A stretch of 64,000 bases of DNA from Flavisolibacter ginsenosidimutans (GTDB lineage Bacteria > Bacteroidota > Bacteroidia > Chitinophagales > Chitinophagaceae): the NCBI RefSeq assembly GCF_007970805.1, contig NZ_CP042433.1:496001-560000 (forward strand), read 5' to 3'. Position 1 is the first letter of the stretch. Each line of letters begins with the position of its first letter. Shown here piece by piece: positions 15,714-22,608 of this stretch. The notes beneath the pieces were generated by a model. That model saw only the letters and a program-made list of their open reading frames with translations. It had not been told where the DNA came from and did not search any database. A program made the position numbers and the translations under genes.

Positions 15714-18500
15714 ATGAACGGCAAAGTACTCTTGACGGTTATTTTTTTCTGCACAATCAACACAGGCAAGGCACAACAGTTTGGCGGCTTCCCGCCTTCT
15801 ACCAAATGGCGGCAAATTCAAACCGACACAGCCCGCATCATCTTTGACGGCGCAGTGGACAGCTTAGCGCAAAACGTTGCGGCCATCATTCACCGTGCCA
15901 ACCGCATCAACCCAAACCCGCTTGGTGATAAAATACGCCGCATCAACATCGTTATGCACAAGAACACAACGCTGGCCAACGGCTACGTGGCGCTCGGCCC
16001 GTTCCGCAGCGAATATTATCTTATTCCCGGCTCCAATATTTTTGAATTCGGCAACACGCCCTGGTGGCAAACGCTGGCCGTGCACGAATACCGGCACGTT
16101 CACCAGTTCAGCAATTTCAACAAAGGCCCGAGCCGTGTAGCATCGGTTTTATTTGGACAGGAAGGGCAGGCTGCGTTTAATGCCCTCTCCATTCCCAATT
16201 GGTTTTTTGAAGGAGATGCCGTGGAAAGCGAAACGATTGAAACATCGCAGGGACGTGGCCGTGCACCCAGTTTTTTCAACGGCTTTAAAGCACTGTGGCA
16301 CGAAGGCCGGAATTACCATTGGGCTAAGTTGCGCAACGGCTCGCTGAAAGATATGGTGCCCGATCATTATCCGCTTGGCTTCATGCTGGTGAATTACGGT
16401 TACCTGAAATACGGCCCCGACTTTTGGCGAAAAGTAACCGACGATGCCCTGAGCTTTCACGGTTTCTTTGGCTTTTTCAACGGAAACATAAAGCACATAA
16501 CCGGTGAAAAGTTTCGCACGTTCCGGAACAACGCACTTGACTTTTACAAACACGAAGTGAGTACAAGAAGAGACGCGGTTACAAAAAAAGAAACCGTAAC
16601 CGATTATCTTTTTGCGCAACAAATAAACGAGGACTCGTTAATTTACCTGAAACGCAGCTTTCGTTCTCTGCCGGCATTTTATGTGAAAGATAAAAACGGT
16701 GAACACCGCATTGGCCTGCGCGACATTTCGGCCGAAGACTGGTACAGCTATCGAGCCGGTACCATTGCTTATACGGCTTACAGCACATCGGCGCGGTGGT
16801 CGTTGATGAATTACAGCGACGTTGTTTTGCTGGACGTTGCAAGCGGTGAAGAAAAACGAATTACGTCGAAGGGTAAATATTTTACACCAGACATCAGTCC
16901 CGATGGCAACCGGATATTGGCGACGGCTTACACCGATTCACTCACCAGCGAATTGCGTTTACTCAACCGCGAAGGCGTTGTTGAAAAGAGAATCGCTGCT
17001 CCGGCAGGAGGTTTGTTTCTACATCCACGTTTCATCAACAACGATGAATTTGTCGTGGCGCTTCGGGGGGCGGCCAGCACCATGTCTTTGCAAAGAGGTT
17101 CGCTTGCAAACGGAAAATTTCAAACGGTTTTGGCTGCTGGTACGGCTACTGTTGGTTATCCTTTTGTGCAAGGGGCCAAACTCTATTTTGTTTCTTCGCA
17201 ATCGGGCAACGATGATTTGTACGAACTTGATTTGAGCGAAAAACTTCCGGTGCAAAAAATACGGCAGTTGACTTTTGGACAAACCGGTGCGTACTTTCCG
17301 AACGTGCTTGGCGATACGGTGCTTTGGTCACAGTTTACAAGCAACGGTTACCGTTTGCAAAAAGCTTCGCTAAAAAATAGCAAAGCATCCATCATAAGCG
17401 GCAGTGATTTAAGCAAGCGGGCCATCCCGTTTAAACTTCCGTTGCTTAACACACCGAATGTTTTAACCAACGCCGACCGGACCTTTGAAACGTCGTCTTA
17501 TAAAAATGGTACGGGCTTGTTTAACTTTCACAGTTGGCGGCCCGATTACACCGATCCGGAAATAACATACAGTCTTTACAGCGACAATATTTTAAACACC
17601 TTCAGCAACGAAATTTTTTACCGCTATAACATCAATGAAACTTCGCACGGAGTGGGTTTTAATTCGTATTACGGCGGGCTTTTTCCTGTGCTTAATGCAG
17701 GCGTCAGTTATACCTTTGACCGCACCGTTAAAACCACGTCGCTTACCTATACGCTCAACCAGTTTGAAGCCAGAGCCGGCTACAACATCCCGTTGAATTT
17801 CTCCCGCGGAAAGATGTACAAGCTTTTAAATTTCGGTTCCAATCTTTATTACAGCCAACTCATTCCAACCGGGGCTTACAAAAATATTTTGCCGGGCCGT
17901 ACGGCCGTTTATGCGCAGCATTTCATCAGCTATTCGCAACAACTGCCCAAAGCCGTGCAACACATTTACCCACGGTTTGGTTACTCTCTTTCATTGCAAC
18001 ACCGGCAATTGATTAATGATGCGGGCTTTCAATCTTTAGGTGGCGTGAGCTTGTATTTGCCTTCCATCCGAAATCACGCAATTGTTTTGGCAGCGAATAT
18101 TCAGGAAACCGATACGGCCAACATAACGTTCGCCAACCGCTTTGCCAATGCGCGTGGCTACAATGACTATTATTTTTCGCGCATGTGGCGCTTATCGGGC
18201 AATTATCATATGCCGTTGTTTTATCCCGATGCGGGCATACCCGGCATTGTTTATTTCCTTCGCGTCCGGTCGAACTTTTTTTACGATTATACCAAAGTGT
18301 ATTCACGCAGCAAGCAAAGCACTGCCGAACAACGAAGCGTGGGCGGCGAATTGTATTTTGATACGAAGTTGTTTAATACTTTGTCAACGAGCATCGGCTT
18401 CCGTCTTTCGCATTTGCTGGACAATGATTTTTCGGGAAACAGGCCAAAAGGCAGCAACGTTTTTGAAGTCGTGGTACCGTTGAATTTAATACCGCAGTAA
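15714..18500 (+). CDS. Secreted HEYRH metallopeptidase with beta-propeller and probable C-terminal barrel
   Basis: The 928-residue product starts MNGKVLLTVIFFCTINTGKA with cleavage before QQF. Residues about 100-290 form a peptidase MA-like (gluzincin) domain: zinc motif His124-Glu-Tyr-Arg-His128 in LAVHEYRHVHQFSNF, and a downstream NWFFEGDAVESE that likely supplies the third ligand. Residues about 300-580 are TolB/PD40-type propeller strands (FTPDISPDGNRILATAY, LYFVSSQSGNDDLYELD). The last 300 residues alternate aromatic beta strands (TYSLYSDNILNTFSNEIFYR, YNINETSHGVGFNSYYGGLF) consistent with an outer-membrane barrel. Substrate is unknown. It is the last gene of a possible unit from 14495 and ends at the terminator 18564-18591. 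Confidence 0.85.
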   Translation: MNGKVLLTVIFFCTINTGKAQQFGGFPPSTKWRQIQTDTARIIFDGAVDSLAQNVAAIIHRANRINPNPLGDKIRRINIVMHKNTTLANGYVALGPFRSEYYLIPGSNIFEFGNTPWWQTLAVHEYRHVHQFSNFNKGPSRVASVLFGQEGQAAFNALSIPNWFFEGDAVESETIETSQGRGRAPSFFNGFKALWHEGRNYHWAKLRNGSLKDMVPDHYPLGFMLVNYGYLKYGPDFWRKVTDDALSFHGFFGFFNGNIKHITGEKFRTFRNNALDFYKHEVSTRRDAVTKKETVTDYLFAQQINEDSLIYLKRSFRSLPAFYVKDKNGEHRIGLRDISAEDWYSYRAGTIAYTAYSTSARWSLMNYSDVVLLDVASGEEKRITSKGKYFTPDISPDGNRILATAYTDSLTSELRLLNREGVVEKRIAAPAGGLFLHPRFINNDEFVVALRGAASTMSLQRGSLANGKFQTVLAAGTATVGYPFVQGAKLYFVSSQSGNDDLYELDLSEKLPVQKIRQLTFGQTGAYFPNVLGDTVLWSQFTSNGYRLQKASLKNSKASIISGSDLSKRAIPFKLPLLNTPNVLTNADRTFETSSYKNGTGLFNFHSWRPDYTDPEITYSLYSDNILNTFSNEIFYRYNINETSHGVGFNSYYGGLFPVLNAGVSYTFDRTVKTTSLTYTLNQFEARAGYNIPLNFSRGKMYKLLNFGSNLYYSQLIPTGAYKNILPGRTAVYAQHFISYSQQLPKAVQHIYPRFGYSLSLQHRQLINDAGFQSLGGVSLYLPSIRNHAIVLAANIQETDTANITFANRFANARGYNDYYFSRMWRLSGNYHMPLFYPDAGIPGIVYFLRVRSNFFYDYTKVYSRSKQSTAEQRSVGGELYFDTKLFNTLSTSIGFRLSHLLDNDFSGNRPKGSNVFEVVVPLNLIPQ

Positions 18501-18636
18501 TCTTGAACCACGATTTGGGTAGATTAAATAGATGAATAAGAAATAGAAACAGCTTTATAAATTAAGAGTCGTTCATCTCTGAACGACTCTTTTCTTTCTA
18601 ATAACTCTCTTAATCTACCCAAATCACGGTTCAAGA
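18501..18636. repeat. 27-bp inverted repeat enclosing a terminator
   Basis: The left arm starts at 18501 directly after the metallopeptidase stop and runs to 18527; the right arm is 18610-18636. They match at 25 of 27 positions (core GATTTGGGTAGATTAA / TTAATCTACCCAAATC). The right arm overlaps the valS stop codon (18631-18633). An internal terminator hairpin lies at 18564-18591. The arms resemble the ends of a short mobile or extragenic element. Confidence 0.75.
18564..18591. terminator. Bidirectional terminator between the metallopeptidase gene and valS
   Basis: AAGAGTCGTTC (18564-18574) pairs perfectly with GAACGACTCTT (18581-18591) around a six-base loop, followed by TTTCTTTCT. Both flanking genes converge on it. 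Confidence 0.8.
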
Positions 18637-21330
18637 CAAATTCGCCAAACTTTCTTCCAGCGCTTTTATTTTCTCTTGAGCGTCGCGGCCTTTTTTCCGT
18701 TCGGCTTCCACTACTTCGGGCTTTGCGTTTTGCACAAAGCGTTCGTTGCTTAATTTTTTTTCTACCGATAGCAAAAATCCTTTTTGGTAGTCCAGCTCTT
18801 TCTGCAGGGTTTCTTTTTGCACTAACGTATCGAGTTGCTGTTCGGTTTCAACAAAAAATTTATTGCCGCCAATAACCGTTGCAACACTGTTTGGAACGGC
18901 TTCGTTCACGAAGAAGATTTCGTTTGTGTTTGCTTGTTTTTTCAGGATGTTTTCAATGGGGTCAAAATCATTCTTCTCAGCTTGCACGTGCAGTTTAATC
19001 GCGTCTTTCGGTTTTATGTTGTTCCTTGCCCGCACATCGCGAATGCCGGTGATGATCTGTTTTAAGAGGTCTCCCTGTTTTAAAACGCTTTCGTCCACGT
19101 TGTCCGCAGGTTCGATTTGCTTTATGCACAAATCATCAGTTTGCTGTTTTAACCGGTGGTAAATTTCTTCTGTGACAAAAGGCATGAAGGGATGAAGCAA
19201 CTGCATCAACTGCTCAAAGAAAGAAACCGTTTTTTGATAAACGCTTGCTTCTATCGGTTGTTCGAAGCCGGGCTTTATCCATTCGAGATACCAACTGCAG
19301 AAGTCATCCCAAATAAGGGAATAAATTGTTTTCAGCGCCTCGCTCAACCGGAAACCTTTGTACAGCCCTTCTACTTCTGCTTTGACTTGATTCAACCGGT
19401 TTTCAAACCAGTTTACCGCAAAGTTTTCTGACTGCTCATTGCCGCTTGCCAGTTGATTGTCATCCTGAGCTTGTCGAAGGGTCCACATCTTCACCAACTT
19501 CAGGGCATTCCAAATTTTGTTGTTGAAATTTCTTCCTTGCTCGCAACTGCTGTCGTCAAATAGCAGGTCGTTGCCCGCCGGTGCGGAAATCAAAATGCCA
19601 AAGCGAACGGCATCGGCGCCAAATTTTTGAATGAGTTCCAAAAGGTCGGGCGAATTGCCCAACTGCTTGCTCATTTTGCGGCCTTGTTTGTCGCGAACCA
19701 TGCCCGTGAAATACACGTGCTCAAACGGTTTTTCGTTCATGTATTCTTCGCCGGCCATGATCATGCGGGCCACCCAGAAAAAGATGATGTCTTGCCCCGT
19801 CACTAAAACCGAAGTAGGGTAGTAGTACCTGATGTCTTCGTTGTCCGGCTGCGTAATGCCGTTGAAGACTTCGATGGGCCAAAGCCAGGAAGAGAACCAG
19901 GTGTCCAACACGTCTTCATCTTGCGTTAACGAAGAGGGTTGTGTATTGAATGCTGCTTCAAATTGTTTGACTGCTTCTTCCTTTGTTTCAGCTACAACAA
20001 AGCGTCCGCTTTCATCGTACCAGGCCGGAATGCGCTGGCCCCACCAAAGCTGCCGCGAGATGCACCAGTCCTTCACGTTCTCCAGCCAATATTTATACGT
20101 CGCCAAAAAACGTTCTTCGGGATGAATTTTGACCTCACCACTCGCAACGGCATCAAGCGCTTTGCCGGCCATGTCACGCATTTTTACAAACCATTGCGTG
20201 GAGATGCGCGGCTCTACCACTGCGGCCGTTCGCTGCGAGAAACCAAGGCGGGTTTGGTACTCTTCTTCTTTTACCAACAGCCCTTCTTCGCGCAATTTTT
20301 CAATGGCCGCTTTTCTGGCTTCAAAGCGATCCATGCCCACAAACACTTCGGCAGCTTCACTCAACGTGCCATCGGGATTAAGTGTATCAATGGCGGGAAG
20401 ATTATGCTTTAATCCCAAGTTGTAATCATTGATGTCGTGTGCGGGTGTGACTTTTAAAGCACCGGTTCCGAATGCGGGATCAACGTATTCGTCGAAAATG
20501 ATTGGTACTTCGCGGTTGACGAGCGGCACAATCACTTTTGCGCCTTTCAAATGTTGATAGCGTTCGTCGTTCGGGTTTACGCAAACCGCCGTATCGCCCA
20601 TAATGGTTTCGGGGCGTTGCGTGGCGATGACGATATAATTGACAGATGACGGATGACGGATGACTGTCGTTTTTGTGCTGTCATCTGTCATCTGTGATCC
20701 GTCATCTTTGATCAAGTATTTCACATAATAAAGCTTTCCCTGCACGTCTTTGTATTCCACTTCTTCGTCGCTTAAGGCCGTTTGTGCAGCCGGGTCCCAG
20801 TTGATCATTCTTGCACCGCGGTAAATCATGCCTTTGTTGAACAAGTCAACGAACACTTTGATCACCGCTTTATAATAATGATCGTCCATGGTAAACGTCA
20901 TGCGATTCCAATCAACGCTGCAGCCCAGTTTCTTTATCTGGTGATAAATAATGCCGCCGTATTTTTCTTTCCACTCGAAGGCGTGCTTCAAAAATTCTTC
21001 CCGCGTAAGCTGGTGTTTAGAAATGCCTTTTTCTTTTTCGAGCATCTGCACAACCTTGGCTTCCGTAGCAATGGAAGCGTGATCGGAACCCGGAACCCAA
21101 CAAGCGTTGAAACCGCTCATGCGGGCCTTGCGCACCAGAACGTCCTGCACGGTTTCGTTCAAGGTGTGTCCCATGTGCAAGACACCGGTTACATTGGGCG
21201 GCGGTATTACTACGGCATAAGGCGGACGGTCGTCTGGCGTACTGTTGAAATAGCCTTTGTCCATCCAATGCTGGTACCATTTTTCTTCGACGGTATCGGG
21301 CAAAAAATTTTTCGAAAGTGGAGTGCTCAT
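18631..21330 (-). CDS. valS: Valyl-tRNA synthetase
   Basis: The 899-residue class I synthetase attaches valine to tRNA-Val. The start MSTPLSKNFLPDTVEEKWYQ at 21330 is the natural N-terminus. Visible landmarks: the HIGH-type motif in PPPNVTGVLHMGHTLN, CWVPGSDHASIATE, the CP1 editing domain with ATQRPETIMGD, the LWWGQRIPAWY segment, the KMSKS loop as GRKMSKQLGNSPDLL, anticodon-binding helices, and a C-terminal coiled coil (LQKELDYQKGFLLSVEKKLS). Two segments look foreign: residues about 206-230 (DDGSQMTDDSTKTTVIRHPS) in the editing domain and about 617-634 (TLRQAQDDNQLASGNEQS). Both are encoded by repeat-like DNA. The frame is intact, so the enzyme is presumably functional. Confidence 0.97.
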   Translation of the reverse strand: MSTPLSKNFLPDTVEEKWYQHWMDKGYFNSTPDDRPPYAVVIPPPNVTGVLHMGHTLNETVQDVLVRKARMSGFNACWVPGSDHASIATEAKVVQMLEKEKGISKHQLTREEFLKHAFEWKEKYGGIIYHQIKKLGCSVDWNRMTFTMDDHYYKAVIKVFVDLFNKGMIYRGARMINWDPAAQTALSDEEVEYKDVQGKLYYVKYLIKDDGSQMTDDSTKTTVIRHPSSVNYIVIATQRPETIMGDTAVCVNPNDERYQHLKGAKVIVPLVNREVPIIFDEYVDPAFGTGALKVTPAHDINDYNLGLKHNLPAIDTLNPDGTLSEAAEVFVGMDRFEARKAAIEKLREEGLLVKEEEYQTRLGFSQRTAAVVEPRISTQWFVKMRDMAGKALDAVASGEVKIHPEERFLATYKYWLENVKDWCISRQLWWGQRIPAWYDESGRFVVAETKEEAVKQFEAAFNTQPSSLTQDEDVLDTWFSSWLWPIEVFNGITQPDNEDIRYYYPTSVLVTGQDIIFFWVARMIMAGEEYMNEKPFEHVYFTGMVRDKQGRKMSKQLGNSPDLLELIQKFGADAVRFGILISAPAGNDLLFDDSSCEQGRNFNNKIWNALKLVKMWTLRQAQDDNQLASGNEQSENFAVNWFENRLNQVKAEVEGLYKGFRLSEALKTIYSLIWDDFCSWYLEWIKPGFEQPIEASVYQKTVSFFEQLMQLLHPFMPFVTEEIYHRLKQQTDDLCIKQIEPADNVDESVLKQGDLLKQIITGIRDVRARNNIKPKDAIKLHVQAEKNDFDPIENILKKQANTNEIFFVNEAVPNSVATVIGGNKFFVETEQQLDTLVQKETLQKELDYQKGFLLSVEKKLSNERFVQNAKPEVVEAERKKGRDAQEKIKALEESLANLS
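19455..19482. repeat. Dispersed-type repeat inside valS (TLRQAQDD site)
   Basis: On the plus strand TGTCATCCTGAGCTTGTCG followed by AAGG matches a short sequence I recall as dispersed in many bacterial genomes, here read in frame as LRQAQDD within valS. It lies in a loop between the catalytic fold and the anticodon-binding helices. The identification with a genome-wide family is from memory. Confidence 0.6.
20638..20714. repeat. Hairpin repeat inside the valS editing domain
   Basis: The words GACAGATGACGGATGACGGA and GTCATCTGTCATCTGTGATC, followed by CGTCATC, form an imperfect inverted repeat of about 75 bases read in frame as about 25 residues. Homologous synthetases pass directly from the strand before it to the strand leading to ATxRPET. 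Confidence 0.65.
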
Positions 21331-21335
21331 GAAAT

Positions 21336-21369
21336 AAAATTGGTGTGCAAATTTAGGCACACCAATTTT
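21336..21369 (-). terminator. Terminator of the receiver gene, directly upstream of valS
   Basis: AAAATTGGTGTG (21336-21347) pairs perfectly with CACACCAATTTT (21358-21369) around a 10-base loop. It follows the minus-strand gene ending at 21392. The loop region contains a TAAATTTG word (minus strand 21355-21348), an exact TAnnTTTG match and a candidate -7 element for valS, 18 bases before its ATG. Confidence 0.65.
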
Positions 21370-21391
21370 TATAGAAGGAAATGAAGAGAAC

Positions 21392-21820
21392 TTAGGTAAA
21401 TTTTTTATTGTCCATTTTATTTTCTACGTCTTTGCAGATGTAAGTTCCGCCCTCGCTTACGATGATGATGGCTTCGATCATTTCGGTACTCGGCGAATTT
21501 TTGGTAACGTAACCTTTCGCACCCAATTGCATAAGTGCCCGCACGTAAGCCGGCTGGTTGTTGATGGACGTACCGATGATTTTAACGGCGGGGCAGATTT
21601 GCGAGATTTCGCGGGTTGCGTCAAAGCCGTTTACCGGGCTCATGTTGATGTCCATCAGCATTACGTCGGGGCCAACCTTTACTGCACATTCAATGGCTTC
21701 GTCACCGGAGGAACATTCGGCAATAACATCAATGCGAACGTCTCTCTGCAAGACCATTCTCCAGGTCTGGCGCACCATTGCGTGATCGTCTACAATAACC
21801 AAACGAACGGGTTTGTTCAT
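21392..21820 (-). CDS. Single-domain response regulator (receiver only)
   Basis: From the ATG at 21820 the 142-residue product is a complete receiver: VRLVIVDDHAMVRQTWRMVL (acidic pair), phosphoacceptor Asp57 in DVMLMDINMSPVNGFDA, the Thr/Ser of IIGTSINN and Lys of GYVTKNSPS. It stops at KDVENKMDNKKFT where its NarL-type neighbour continues into a DNA-binding domain, so the HTH is missing. The 128-base gap to the LuxR-type regulator upstream and common orientation suggest one operon with the kinase at 22609. It may act as a phosphate sink, a competitor or a protein-interaction output. Extra upstream codons to 21874 look non-coding. Confidence 0.88.
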   Translation of the reverse strand: MNKPVRLVIVDDHAMVRQTWRMVLQRDVRIDVIAECSSGDEAIECAVKVGPDVMLMDINMSPVNGFDATREISQICPAVKIIGTSINNQPAYVRALMQLGAKGYVTKNSPSTEMIEAIIIVSEGGTYICKDVENKMDNKKFT

Positions 21821-21947
21821 ACGTACAGTTGATTTATACAGTTGCGCTCTTCTGCAGACGCAGGAGGAGGCCAAGGGTTTCGCTTGTGTGTTCGTTGGTT
21901 ATTGCGAGCTAATTACAATAAAACATGCCGTGTCTAGCGCAGCAAAC

Positions 21948-22592
21948 TTATTCAAACTCCAACTGGCTGTTGTTAATGTAATTTACCAGGGCGGCGGCGT
22001 TTTTCAGGTTCAGCTTTTTTAGTACGTTGTAGCGGTGTACCTCTACGGTTTTTACGGATATGTCGAGGCTCTCGGCAATTTCTTTCGACGAAAAACCTTT
22101 TTTAATGAATTGAATGATTTCAATCTCGCGTTGCGAAAGGGCATTCACACCGTTGGACTGGTCTTCGCCGTTGATAACTTGTTCCGAAAGGATGTTTTTT
22201 ATTTCCTCGCAAATATACCGGCGGCCTTGTTGCACTTCGGTAATGGCCCGGAACATTTCCTCGCGGGAAGAATTTTTGGTTACGTAACCCATCGCGCCTT
22301 TCTGCATCATTTTGCGGGCATAAGTTGGCTGCGTGTGCAGCGAAACGCCCAGGATTTTTGAGGCGGGCGAATATTTGCGGATCAGTTGCGTCGCCTCAAT
22401 GCCGTTCATTCCGGGCAAATTAATGTCCATGATCACCACGTCGGGCCGCATTTGCCGGGCCAGTTCCACGGCTTCCTCACCGCTTCCGCTTTCGGCCACT
22501 ACTTTAAACCGTTCGTCGGTGTTTAAAATAAAACTCCACGTTTCGCGAACGAGCGTGTGGTCATCGGCAATGAGGATGGTAATTTTATCCAT
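21948..22592 (-). CDS. NarL/FixJ-type response regulator
   Basis: The 214-residue protein has a receiver (ITILIADDHTLVRETWSFIL, Asp56 in VVIMDINLPGMNG, GYVTKNSSREEMF) and a C-terminal LuxR-type HTH (LSQREIEIIQFIKKGFSSKE, then IAESLDISVKTVEVHRYNVL and KKLNLKNAAALVNYI). It should be phosphorylated by the kinase encoded immediately upstream (22609-24855; 16-base gap) and act as a transcription factor. The HTH sequence is canonical, including TVEVHR. Its receiver is closely similar to that of the truncated regulator downstream, suggesting duplication. Confidence 0.95.
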   Translation of the reverse strand: MDKITILIADDHTLVRETWSFILNTDERFKVVAESGSGEEAVELARQMRPDVVIMDINLPGMNGIEATQLIRKYSPASKILGVSLHTQPTYARKMMQKGAMGYVTKNSSREEMFRAITEVQQGRRYICEEIKNILSEQVINGEDQSNGVNALSQREIEIIQFIKKGFSSKEIAESLDISVKTVEVHRYNVLKKLNLKNAAALVNYINNSQLEFE

Positions 22593-22608
22593 AGTGCTCT
22601 GTTGAATT

